Assembly (NCBI RefSeq): GCF_028826105.1
Contig: NZ_JAQGPL010000001.1
Location: 1,762,501-1,826,500 of the forward strand
Reading direction: 5' to 3'
From: Paenibacillus humicola
Lineage (GTDB): Bacteria > Bacillota > Bacilli > Paenibacillales > Paenibacillaceae
DNA: 64,000 nucleotides
The position numbers were made by a program, and so were the translations under genes. Under the pieces are notes generated by a model that worked only from the letters and a program-made list of their open reading frames with translations, did not search any database and was not told the origin of the DNA. This document shows, piece after piece, positions 56,570-64,000 of the stretch (its first letter is position 1; each line of letters begins with the position of its first letter).

Positions 56570-58180
56570 TCAGTGATTGACCAGTCCGAGCCGTTCTCTC
56601 GGCTCGTCGTAAACGGGCACTTTGTCCATATTCAGCAGAGCGTAACGGATACTGTCGACGAGGGCCTCCCAGCTTGCTTCGATGACATTGCTCGAAACGC
56701 CGACCGTGTTCCACGTATTATTGAAATCGGTTGATTCGATCAGCACGCGCACCTTGGCCGCCGTCGCGTCCTTTTCGTCAATGACGCGCACTTTATAATC
56801 GGAAAGATGAATATCGTTGATCCGGGGGTAAAATTGAACGAGCGCCTTGCGCAGCGCATTGTCCAGCGCGTTGACGGGCCCGTTCCCCTCCGCCGCCGTA
56901 TAGACGGACTGCCCGTCCACATTGACCTTCACGATCGCTTCCGCGTTCATATGGCCGTTTGTTTTCTCGACGAGCATTTTGAACGATTCGAGCCGGAAAA
57001 TTTCCTTCATCTCGCCGAAGGCGTCCCGCAGCAGCAGCTCGAGCGATGCATCCGCGCCTTCGAACTGGTAGCCCTGGTGCTCGAGCTCCTTGATGCGTTC
57101 CATAATCCGCTTCGTTTTATCGTTGTTTGCATTGACGTCGAGCCCCATCTCCTGCGCCTTGGAAATAATATTGCTCTGACCGGCGAGCTCGGAGACGAGA
57201 ATGCGCTGCTTGTTGCCGACCAGCTCGGGGCGGATATGCTCATACGTCTTGGAATCCTTCATGATGGCGGAGACGTGGATACCGCCTTTGTGGGCGAAGG
57301 CCGCGTTGCCGACGTACGGCTGCCCGACAGGCATATGGACATTGGCGATTTCACTGATATAACGGGCGACGCCGGTAAGCGATTGAAGCTGCTCTTCGGT
57401 CACGCAGCTATAATTCAGCTTCAGCTGCAGGTTCGGAATAATCGAGCACAGGTTGGCGTTGCCGCACCGTTCCCCATAGCCGTTGATCGTTCCCTGCACC
57501 TGGCGCGCTCCCGCCTGGACGGCTGCCAGCGTGTTGGCGACGGCGAGCTCGCAGTCATTGTGCGTATGGATGCCGATCGGCGCGGTCAGCTCCGTCCGGA
57601 CTCGTCCGACGATTTCGCTCACCTCGCCCGGGAGCGTGCCCCCGTTCGTATCGCACAGCACAAGCCAGTCCGCCCCGGCTTCCTGCGCTTTGCGCATAAC
57701 CGCCAGCGCATATTCGGGGTTATGCTTGAAGCCGTCGAAGAAATGCTCGGCATCGAAAATCGCTTCAACACCGTTCCTTTTCAGGAATGCAATCGAATCG
57801 AAAATCATGGCGAGATTTTCTTCCAGCGTCGTCTGAAGCGCCGTATGCACATGGAAATCCCACGATTTGCCGACCAGCGTTGCGGCCTGAACGCCGGAAT
57901 CGGCGATCCGGACGAGACTGCTGTCGTGCTCGGCGACGCTGTTTTTGCGGCGGGTGCTGCCGAACGCGGTAATTTTGGCCTGCAGCCCCATCCCTTTGAT
58001 CCGCTGAAAAAATTCGATATCCTTGCTGTTGCTACCGGGGTTGCCGCCTTCAATATAATGAACGCCCAGCGCGTCGAGCTTCTGGGCAATCTTCAATTTA
58101 TCGTCCGCCGAGAGGCTGATTCCCTCGCCTTGTGTGCCGTCCCGCAATGTTGTATCGAAAATCGAGATTTGGCTGGCCAT
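56570..58180 (-). CDS. cimA: (R)-citramalate synthase CimA
   Basis: 536 residues from ATG 58180 behind AAGGAGGAG; an upstream in-frame ATG 58201 lies inside that site. DRE-TIM barrel: IFDTTLRDGTQGEG near 5-18, GNPGSNSKD, the metal-site HTHNDCELAVAN near 205, and GYGERCGNANL. The C-terminal 170 residues form the LeuA-type allosteric dimer domain. CimA condenses pyruvate and acetyl-CoA to citramalate, a threonine-independent route to isoleucine. No leuCD genes are in the window. Distinguished from LeuA (2-isopropylmalate synthase) by the long-type family sequence. Confidence 0.92.
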   Translation of the reverse strand: MASQISIFDTTLRDGTQGEGISLSADDKLKIAQKLDALGVHYIEGGNPGSNSKDIEFFQRIKGMGLQAKITAFGSTRRKNSVAEHDSSLVRIADSGVQAATLVGKSWDFHVHTALQTTLEENLAMIFDSIAFLKRNGVEAIFDAEHFFDGFKHNPEYALAVMRKAQEAGADWLVLCDTNGGTLPGEVSEIVGRVRTELTAPIGIHTHNDCELAVANTLAAVQAGARQVQGTINGYGERCGNANLCSIIPNLQLKLNYSCVTEEQLQSLTGVARYISEIANVHMPVGQPYVGNAAFAHKGGIHVSAIMKDSKTYEHIRPELVGNKQRILVSELAGQSNIISKAQEMGLDVNANNDKTKRIMERIKELEHQGYQFEGADASLELLLRDAFGEMKEIFRLESFKMLVEKTNGHMNAEAIVKVNVDGQSVYTAAEGNGPVNALDNALRKALVQFYPRINDIHLSDYKVRVIDEKDATAAKVRVLIESTDFNNTWNTVGVSSNVIEASWEALVDSIRYALLNMDKVPVYDEPRERLGLVNH

Positions 58181-58227
58181 GATTGGACGCTCCTCCTTCA
58201 TTAAACCCTATGCAAATTCATCTAGTA

Positions 58228-58256
58228 ATTATAACATCACTTGTCCGGTGCGTAAA
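58228..58256 (-). promoter_or_regulatory. Promoter of cimA
   Basis: On the minus strand: TTTACG (58256-58251), 17-bp spacer, TATAAT (58233-58228). Leader about 40 bases, too short for a T-box. Confidence 0.7.
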
Positions 58257-58275
58257 CGAAGGAGCGGCGTTCGTA

Positions 58276-58304
58276 TTGACTGGCTTACGGCTCGGTTGTA
58301 TGCT
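58276..58304 (+). promoter_or_regulatory. Promoter of dinB
   Basis: TTGACT (58276-58281), 17-bp spacer, TATGCT (58299-58304). No LexA box overlaps it. Confidence 0.55.
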
Positions 58305-58344
58305 GAAACCATAAAGCAGCTCCGGATTCGAAAGGGGGGAGGTT

Positions 58345-59643
58345 ATGCCGGAGGACCGTACGGATCACGGCTTGTTTTCCTCCCGGAAGGGCCGCGTGAT
58401 CCTGCATCTGGATATGAACGCCTTCTACTGCTCCGTACACGAGGCCGAAGAGCCCGAGCTGTACCGCGGGAAACCGACGGCCGTCGCCGGAAGCGTCGAG
58501 CTGCGAAAAGGCATCATCGTGACGTCCTCCTACGCCGCCCGCGCCAAAGGGGTCCGTACGGGAATGACCGTCAGGCAGGGGCTCCAGGCGTGCCCGGACC
58601 TGATTTTGATCAAGCCCGATTTTGACTTGTACCGCCAATATTCCCGGGGCTTCATGTCGATTGCCTGGCAGTATACGCCGCTTGTCGAGGCGATGTCGAT
58701 CGACGAATGCTACCTTGATATAACGGGATCGTCCGCCTTCGGCGATCCGCTGCAAATCGCGCATCAAATTCAGGACCGCATTCGCGGGGAATGGAATTTG
58801 CCGTGCTCGGTCGGCGTGGCGCCGAACAAACTGCTGGCGAAGATGGCTTCCGATATGCAGAAGCCGGGCGGGTTTACCGTGCTGCGCATCCGGGACGTTC
58901 CGCGGCTGCTCTGGGACAAGCCGTGCGACGCGCTGTTCGGCATCGGGCGCAAGACGGCCGAGAAGCTGAAACGGCTCAATATCCGCACGATCGGCCAGCT
59001 CGCCGCGGCGGACGAGCAGCTGCTCGTGAAGCAGTTCGGCGTCATGGGCGCCTGGATGAAGGAAGCGGCGCACGGCATCGATCGCGCTCCGGTTAGCGCC
59101 GCCCGCGAGCGGAACAAGTCGGTCGGCCATACGACGACGCTGCCGCACGATGTAACCGACCGGCAGGAGGCGCACCGGATTTTGCTGAACCTGGCGGACC
59201 AGACAGGCAGAAGGATGCGCAGGCAGAAGCTCGTCGCCTCGACGGTCCAGATCGTGATCCGCAGGCCGGATATGTCGACGATTACCCGTTCGATGACGAT
59301 GCCGGATCCGACGGACGAGATGGGCGTGATCCACCGCGAGGCGTGCAGGCTGTTCGACAAGCACTGGCGCGAAGGGGAGCCTGTCCGGCTGCTCGGAATC
59401 ACGCTGCAGAACCTGAAGCCGCTGGATGAAGCGGCCGTGCAGTTGGACCTGTTCGAGTACGAGCTGACGCCCCGCAAGGAGGCTTTGACGAGAGCGATGG
59501 ACATGCTGCGCGATAAATTCGGCGAGGATGCGGTACTGACAGCCGGCATGCTCGGCAGCGACCCGTCGACGCTGATTCGCAACAAGCGAATTCGCGGGAC
59601 ATCCTTGCAAACGGACGAGCATTTGTTATATAGTGATGAATGA
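58345..59643 (+). CDS. dinB: DNA polymerase IV (Y family)
   Basis: 432 residues from ATG 58345 behind GGGGGAGG. Translesion polymerase. Palm motifs: LHLDMNAFYCSVHEAE near 19-34 with the first Asp, and SIDECYLDITGSS near 118-130 with the catalytic Asp-Glu pair. A helix-hairpin-helix thumb (LFGIGRKTAEKLKRL) and a little-finger domain follow. The last ~60 residues include LDLFEYE, similar to the clamp-binding QLxLF motif. Longer than E. coli DinB (351), like Bacillus YqjH/YqjW. Confidence 0.93.
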   Translation: MPEDRTDHGLFSSRKGRVILHLDMNAFYCSVHEAEEPELYRGKPTAVAGSVELRKGIIVTSSYAARAKGVRTGMTVRQGLQACPDLILIKPDFDLYRQYSRGFMSIAWQYTPLVEAMSIDECYLDITGSSAFGDPLQIAHQIQDRIRGEWNLPCSVGVAPNKLLAKMASDMQKPGGFTVLRIRDVPRLLWDKPCDALFGIGRKTAEKLKRLNIRTIGQLAAADEQLLVKQFGVMGAWMKEAAHGIDRAPVSAARERNKSVGHTTTLPHDVTDRQEAHRILLNLADQTGRRMRRQKLVASTVQIVIRRPDMSTITRSMTMPDPTDEMGVIHREACRLFDKHWREGEPVRLLGITLQNLKPLDEAAVQLDLFEYELTPRKEALTRAMDMLRDKFGEDAVLTAGMLGSDPSTLIRNKRIRGTSLQTDEHLLYSDE

Positions 59644-59701
59644 AGGTTTCTTTTCATGATCATAGCATGAGAGAATTGATAACATGCTTGCGATTCCATA
59701 G

Positions 59702-59947
<246 letters not shown>

Positions 59948-59972
59948 TGATTTTCTGCGCTGTGGAATCGAG

Positions 59973-60024
59973 AAAAAGCGGTTGACCGGGGGGAACGCCT
60001 CCCGATCAGCCGCTTTTTGTTTTT
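59973..60024 (+). terminator. Terminator after the ferredoxin gene
   Basis: AAAAAGCGGTTGA pairs with TCAGCCGCTTTTT (one G-T), with inner GGGGGGAACGCCTCCC stem, then GTTTTTG. Confidence 0.9.
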
Positions 60025-60124
60025 GCAGAAATGAAATGTGTGCCCTGCTGGAGCTGTACAACGCTATCGTGAATCGCCTTTCTGCCGATATAAGACGTAT
60101 TGGCGCAGGATGGAGGGACAGCGG

Positions 60125-61510
60125 ATGGGGCAGCAGGACGACATGGATTATTTGAAGCGATACGTCGAGCAGCATCCGGACAACCGGATGGCCTGGTACT
60201 TGCTCGGCAAACAATACATGCTGGAAGAGAAGGAAGCCAAAGCGAATTACTGCTTCCTGCAGGCCGGCAGCATTTATGAAGCATACGAACGGAAGCGCCA
60301 TCCGCTAGCCGGCGAGCCGCAGGAAATGATTGCCGCCTGGAATCGGAGCCGCAGGCTGAAGTCGCTGCTCCGTCGTTCGGCCGCAGCGGCTCTGCTGCTG
60401 CTTGGTTTCGCGATGGCGGAGCCGTTAGCGAATGTTCACGACGGCAGCCTTCAGGAAGGTACAGCCGTCGAAACGGATCATGCCGGGGGACAAAGCGCTT
60501 CCGTTCGGGTTGCTTTTATTAGGCCGACCGACAATGACGCGGTCGGTAAAGCGCTTGGGGCTCTGCTGCAGGAGGGCAGGAAGCTGCCGGATACCGGGCT
60601 TGCGGCCATGCTGGAGCAAAACGGCGGGTGGCGGTTATGGACGGGCCGAACGCGGCTGCTGCTTGCCGTTCAATCCGGCGGCGGACCGCATGCAGCGATC
60701 AGCATGCTTGATGCCATGACATGCGCCTGCCAGCCGGCGGACGATACGGAGGCAGCCCGGACTTATAAGCTGTGGGCGGCCGGGCAGGAGGAGCGCTGGA
60801 CGCTCGCCAGCGGCATGGCGCAGTACCGCGAGCTGTTCGGGAGGCTGCCGGAATCGCTAGACGATCTCGTCCAGCCTTATCCGAACAATGTTCTTGCCGG
60901 GGAAACGGCGGGCATGAAAGCGATCTTTCCGGAGCTGCTGCGCGAACTTAGAGCAAAAGAGGGGGACTCGGCTTCTGCGGCCGGAAATCGGGGCGGCGGC
61001 GGACCAAAGGCCGGTGCGGAGCAGCCGGCGGTGCCCGCGGCTGAGGAGGAAGACGCCTCGCTCCCGGACGAGACGCTGTCGATCGTAATCGATAAAGCGC
61101 GGCATACGCTTGCGGTCGTAAGCGGCGACGTCATCGTTCGCAGCTATCCGGTCGGGCTCGGCGGGGATAAAACGCCGGATGGCAGCTTTTACATCAGCGA
61201 GAAAGTAAAAAATCCGAATGGCCGCGACGACGGCGAATTCGGCAGCAGGGGAATGGTGCTGTCCGGCACGCGCTATGCCATTCATGGGACGGACGAGCCC
61301 GCAAGCATCGGCAAGGACGAGTCGCACGGCTGTATTCGAATGAAACGCGAGGACATTGAGGAGCTGTATGATTTGGTGCCGCTCGGCACGAAGGCGGAAA
61401 TCGGGAGCGGCGAGCTTCCGGGGACTGCGGCGCCGGCCGAGCGCCGGTTCAAGCTGCAGCCGATGCAGGACGAGACGAACCCCGCCGTCGTCTATCGTTG
61501 GCTGAGTTAA
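60125..61510 (+). CDS. L,D-transpeptidase (YkuD domain) with TPR-like cytosolic N-terminus
   Basis: 461 residues from ATG 60125 with GGAGGG 8 bases upstream. Residues 5-60 look TPR-like (DYLKRYVEQHPDNRMAWYLL); a membrane helix lies at about 84-98; a long external linker (about 100-315, low-complexity near 290-310); then YkuD (about 318-440) with IHGTDEPASIG and SHGCIRM (Cys403 nucleophile). It would form 3-3 cross-links or attach proteins to peptidoglycan outside the membrane, with the TPR part inside. Such architecture is common in Bacillales; partner unknown. Confidence 0.92.
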   Translation: MGQQDDMDYLKRYVEQHPDNRMAWYLLGKQYMLEEKEAKANYCFLQAGSIYEAYERKRHPLAGEPQEMIAAWNRSRRLKSLLRRSAAAALLLLGFAMAEPLANVHDGSLQEGTAVETDHAGGQSASVRVAFIRPTDNDAVGKALGALLQEGRKLPDTGLAAMLEQNGGWRLWTGRTRLLLAVQSGGGPHAAISMLDAMTCACQPADDTEAARTYKLWAAGQEERWTLASGMAQYRELFGRLPESLDDLVQPYPNNVLAGETAGMKAIFPELLRELRAKEGDSASAAGNRGGGGPKAGAEQPAVPAAEEEDASLPDETLSIVIDKARHTLAVVSGDVIVRSYPVGLGGDKTPDGSFYISEKVKNPNGRDDGEFGSRGMVLSGTRYAIHGTDEPASIGKDESHGCIRMKREDIEELYDLVPLGTKAEIGSGELPGTAAPAERRFKLQPMQDETNPAVVYRWLS

Positions 61511-61521
61511 TCCGGCTGCCC

Positions 61522-61662
61522 TTATGGATTCCAAATAATTAAGGCCGTCATAATGGCGACAATCAAAACGAATGCGGCAATGATCCAGACGAGCGCCTTT
61601 TTGTTCGTTTCCTCTTTTTGTTTGGCTTTCAAAACAGGAGGTTTTTTCTTCGCCACGCTCAT
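61522..61662 (-). CDS. Small single-helix membrane protein, 46 aa
   Basis: ATG 61662 has AGAAAGGTTGG upstream on the minus strand. A Lys-rich N-terminus (VAKKKPPVLKAKQKEETNKK) is followed by one membrane helix (ALVWIIAAFVLIVAIMTALI). Family not recognised. It is convergent with the L,D-transpeptidase gene and divergent from pyrD. The clear charge/helix plan supports it as a real gene. Confidence 0.65.
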   Translation of the reverse strand: MSVAKKKPPVLKAKQKEETNKKALVWIIAAFVLIVAIMTALIIWNP

Positions 61663-61749
61663 GACGACCAACCTTTCTATTGTTCGATAATAGCGGTGCA
61701 CCCCCATTGTAACCGTTTCCCCGGCAGGCCGCAAGACGATGCGGCGCTT

Positions 61750-61795
61750 GCATCCGGAAAGGATTCGACAGGGCCCGGAAGGGCCTTTCTTTTTG
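61750..61795 (+). promoter_or_regulatory. Hairpin plus terminator in the pyrD leader (candidate attenuator)
   Basis: GGCCC (61772-61776) pairs with GGGCC (61781-61785), extended by G-T and A-T, followed by TTTCTTTTT. Just upstream is ATCC-GGAAA-GGAT; it matches the PyrR-binding loop UCCNGNGAGG at all but one fixed base. The unit ends about 60 bases before the pyrD start. Confidence 0.45.
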
Positions 61796-61855
61796 CCGCC
61801 GGACACGTTAAACTGTTCGATAGAGAGCGAACACGAGGAACGGAGTGAACGAAAG

Positions 61856-62953
61856 TTGCTGTATATGAAATTGGCCAAGCCTGTATTGTTCCGGATGGAC
61901 CCGGAGAAAGCGCACCATCTTGTCATCGACGGTTTGGGCGCCTGCGGCCGTATGCCGGGCGTACCGGGGGTGATGCGGGCGTTGTACGACACGCCGGAAA
62001 GCGGGGAGCTGGCCGTCGAGCTGCTGGGCTTGCGCTTCAGGCACCCGGTCGGGCTGGCCGCGGGATTGGACAAAAACGCCAAAGCGGTCGGCATGTTCGC
62101 GAACATCGGATTCGGATTTGCCGAGGTCGGCACCGTAACGCCGAAGGGGCAGCCGGGCAATGAGCTGCCGCGGCTGTTCCGGCTTCCGCCAGACGAGGCG
62201 CTGGTCAACCGGATGGGGTTTAATAATGAAGGAGCCGAATCGATGGCGCGCAGGCTTGCGGCCGGGAAACGCCATGCGATTCCAATCGCGGTCAATATCG
62301 GTAAAAATAAAACGACGCCGAACGAGCTCGCGCACGAGGATTACCGGAAATGCTTGCAGGTTCTGTACCCTTACGGGGATTTCTTCGTCGTGAATATCAG
62401 CTCGCCCAATACGCCCGATTTGCGGGCGCTGCAGCACGGCGACGAGCTGAAGCTGCTTGTGCGGACCGTCATGGAAGAAGCGGCCGGCCAGGCGAAAAAG
62501 CATGGCGGTACCCGCAAGCCGGTCTTTGTCAAAATCGCGCCGGATATGACGGCGGAGCAGCTCGCCTATACGGTGGAAACGATCGCCGCCGGCGGGATCG
62601 ACGGCATCATCGCGACGAATACGACGATCGGCAGAGGGGGACTTACGCATCCGCACGCCAGGGAGACGGGCGGCCTCAGCGGCAGGCCGCTCCGGGAACG
62701 TTCGACCGAGGTGGTGCGCGAGGTTTACCGCCAGACGGGCGGTAAGCTGCCCATTATCGGCTCGGGCGGAATTTTTACGGCGGATGACGCATACGATAAA
62801 ATTCGCGCCGGTGCGAGCCTCGTCGAAATTTATACGGCGCTCATTTATCGTGGGCCGGAGCTGCTCCGGGAGCTCGCGGAAGGCTTGAAGGAACGTCTGC
62901 GCAGAGACGGATTCAGCCATATTATAGATGCGGTTGGTGCAGACCACCGGTAA
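61856..62953 (+). CDS. pyrD: Dihydroorotate dehydrogenase (quinone), class 2
   Basis: 365 residues from TTG 61856, 7 bases after GGAGTGA; ATG 61865 is the alternative. N-terminal membrane-association helices (KPVLFRMDPEKAHHLVIDGL), FMN site GLAAGLDKNAKAVGMFANIG, catalytic Ser in VNISSPNTPDLRAL (Ser marks the quinone-linked class 2; class 1 has Cys), and C-terminal IIGSGGIFTADDAYD. It makes orotate in pyrimidine synthesis. It is outside any pyr operon; a terminator-like hairpin lies in its leader. Confidence 0.95.
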   Translation: MLYMKLAKPVLFRMDPEKAHHLVIDGLGACGRMPGVPGVMRALYDTPESGELAVELLGLRFRHPVGLAAGLDKNAKAVGMFANIGFGFAEVGTVTPKGQPGNELPRLFRLPPDEALVNRMGFNNEGAESMARRLAAGKRHAIPIAVNIGKNKTTPNELAHEDYRKCLQVLYPYGDFFVVNISSPNTPDLRALQHGDELKLLVRTVMEEAAGQAKKHGGTRKPVFVKIAPDMTAEQLAYTVETIAAGGIDGIIATNTTIGRGGLTHPHARETGGLSGRPLRERSTEVVREVYRQTGGKLPIIGSGGIFTADDAYDKIRAGASLVEIYTALIYRGPELLRELAEGLKERLRRDGFSHIIDAVGADHR

Positions 62954-62972
62954 GAGGATGGGAGGCGGCCGG

Positions 62973-63776
62973 ATGGACGGAAGAGATTGGGGCCTGTTTC
63001 TGCAGCCTTATGAACAGGCGGTTGAAGAGCTGAAGGTGAAATTCAAGACGCTCCGGACGGAATTGAAAGCAAGAGAGGCTTATGCGCCGATCGAGTTCGT
63101 TACGGGTCGGGTCAAGCGCATTTCGAGCATTTTGGAGAAGGCGAAGCGGCTCAGCGTGCCGATGGATAAAATCGAAACCGGCATCGAGGACATTGCGGGC
63201 ATCCGCATCATGTGCCAGTTCGTGGACGATATACGGCGCGTGGCCGATTTGATCCGCGTGCGCAAGGATTTGCAGCTCGTGTACGAGAAAGACTACATTA
63301 CGAATTACAAGGAAAGCGGCTATCGCAGCTATCATATGATCGTCGAGTACCCGGTGCAGACCGCGATCGGGCTGAAAAACGTGCTGGCGGAGGTGCAGAT
63401 CCGGACGCTGGCGATGAATTTCTGGGCGACGATCGAGCATTCGCTCAACTATAAATATAAGGAAAGCTTGCCGGAGGAAGTGCGGCTGCGTCTGAAAACG
63501 GCGGCCGAGGCGGCTTTTCTGCTCGATACGGAAATGTCGAGCATCCGCAACGAAATTATCGATTCCCAACGCGGCTTCGAGGAAAAATCGAATGTCGTGT
63601 CCAGCGTCCTGAGCGATATCCAGGAGCTGTATTTCTTTCACCGCGTACGGGAGGCGGTTCAGTTCCAGCTGCGCTTCAACGAGCTGTGGGAGCAGGAGGA
63701 CGCTTTTGCCATCCGCGTCCTGGCCGATGAAATCCGCAGTGCGCTGATGCGCGCCAAAAAGGGCGGAGGTGCCTAA
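62973..63776 (+). CDS. Small alarmone synthetase (RelP/RelQ-like GTP pyrophosphokinase)
   Basis: 267 residues from ATG 62973 with GGGAGG 7 bases upstream. Only a synthetase domain is present: RVKRISSILEKAKR near 49-62, IEDIAGIRIMCQF near 76-88, ESGYRSYHMIVEYPV near 122-136, and VQIRTLAMNFWATIEHSLNYKY near 149-170. No HD hydrolase, TGS or ACT. SAS enzymes make (p)ppGpp/pGpp, often under envelope stress. It follows pyrD by 19 bases and precedes a DUF309 gene. It is longer than B. subtilis RelQ (211) because of a C-terminal helical stretch. Confidence 0.92.
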   Translation: MDGRDWGLFLQPYEQAVEELKVKFKTLRTELKAREAYAPIEFVTGRVKRISSILEKAKRLSVPMDKIETGIEDIAGIRIMCQFVDDIRRVADLIRVRKDLQLVYEKDYITNYKESGYRSYHMIVEYPVQTAIGLKNVLAEVQIRTLAMNFWATIEHSLNYKYKESLPEEVRLRLKTAAEAAFLLDTEMSSIRNEIIDSQRGFEEKSNVVSSVLSDIQELYFFHRVREAVQFQLRFNELWEQEDAFAIRVLADEIRSALMRAKKGGGA

Positions 63777-64000
63777 GTGGCGGAGGGAACGCCGGAGTAC
63801 GACGAGCGGTTCGTTCATTTTATCGTCCTGTTTAATGTAGACGAGGATTATTTCGAGTGCCACGAAGTGATGGAGGAGCTTTGGCTGGAGGAAGGCCGCA
63901 GCCTGCTGTACCAGGGGCTGCTGCAGGCCGCCGTCGGCCTTCATCATTGGCGAAACGACAATTACACCGGCGCCGTGAAGCTGTTCACGCAGTCGGAGAA
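63777..64000 (+). CDS. DUF309 protein, N-terminal part (3' truncated by window)
   Basis: GTG 63777 starts immediately after the stop of the alarmone synthetase gene, with GGAGGTG 6 bases upstream. The frame reads FNVDEDYFECHEVMEELW and YQGLLQAAVGLHHW, the conserved DUF309 core, and stays open to the window edge. DUF309 proteins are small, helical and of unknown function; conserved His/Glu suggest a metal or ligand site. Confidence 0.88.
   Translation, partial: MAEGTPEYDERFVHFIVLFNVDEDYFECHEVMEELWLEEGRSLLYQGLLQAAVGLHHWRNDNYTGAVKLFTQSE

Noticed and set aside
56807..58204. Long open frame antisense to cimA (465 codons)
   Set aside because: Shadow of cimA; composition skewed to Arg/Leu/Ala without any domain.
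58255..58285. LexA-like box near dinB
   Set aside because: CGAA and GTTCG are present but the spacing does not fit CGAAC-N4-GTTCG.
61814..61833. TGTTCG-N8-CGAACA inverted repeat before pyrD
   Set aside because: The half-sites are in the opposite orientation to a LexA box, and the repeat could be chance.

Overview
The window is chromosomal DNA from a spore-forming Gram-positive bacterium, most likely a member of the Paenibacillaceae (Paenibacillus/Cohnella type). The evidence is the GC-rich coding sequence combined with strong Shine-Dalgarno sites, frequent GTG/TTG starts, sporulation genes (spoIID-like, spoVB), T-box leaders, a GlnR-type operator, and a gene order that follows the Bacillus subtilis ruvAB-queA-tgt-yajC / secDF-recJ-apt-relA-dtd / hisS-aspS / rarA-cymR-nifS / alaS-ruvX-mltG chromosomal segment with local rearrangements. 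No IS element, prophage, CRISPR array, tRNA or rRNA gene was found.

Layout. 1-6561: ruvA (partial), ruvB, a DCC-family protein, a large SpoIID-domain protein, queA, tgt and yajC, closed by a strong hairpin. 6719-10794: PAP2-family membrane protein, YrzE-like membrane protein, DUF421 protein and spoVB (three on the minus strand). 11138-20505: comN-like regulator, secD, secF, an unusual CDF transporter, recJ, apt, relA, dtd. 20640-28795: a small unknown ORF, hemZ, an SDR oxidoreductase (minus), a T-box leader with hisS-aspS, tcdA, and a YdeI-like protein. 28897-33412: mntH with an operator-like promoter, rarA, and a CNNM/CorC transporter. 33474-38429: mnmA (minus), cymR, cysteine desulfurase, a PRC-barrel protein coupled to a tiny zinc ribbon, and an AI-2E-family permease. 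38426-46404: T-box leader and alaS, ireB, ruvX, two DUF1292 proteins, mltG and two U32 proteins (tRNA wobble-uridine hydroxylation). 46666-50229: a chemoreceptor, then MerR regulator and YugP-like zinc protease on the minus strand. 50554-53867: amtB, a DUF294 nucleotidyltransferase-like protein and a DEDDh exonuclease behind a sigma-A promoter with a perfect GlnR/TnrA consensus site. 53841-64000: M67 metallopeptidase, MFS exporter, ResA-like thioredoxin, citramalate synthase, dinB, ferredoxin, L,D-transpeptidase, a 46-aa membrane protein, pyrD, a small alarmone synthetase and a truncated DUF309 gene.

How it works together. Most genes are housekeeping: DNA repair (RuvAB, RuvX, RecJ, RarA, DinB), tRNA maturation and charging (QueA, Tgt, TcdA, MnmA, U32 pair, HisS, AspS, AlaS, Dtd), protein export (YajC, SecD, SecF), alarmone signalling (Rel plus a small synthetase), sulfur metabolism (CymR, cysteine desulfurase, MnmA) and envelope building (MltG, SpoVB, Ldt). 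The least explained unit is amtB-DUF294-exonuclease, where an ammonium channel is followed by a GlnD-like nucleotidyltransferase fold and a nuclease instead of a PII protein. Second-tier oddities are a CDF transporter whose predicted metal ligands are replaced, an SH3-like insertion inside the SpoIID domain, an SDR enzyme with Thr at the catalytic Ser position, attenuator-like leaders before relA and pyrD, and an operator overlapping the mntH promoter.
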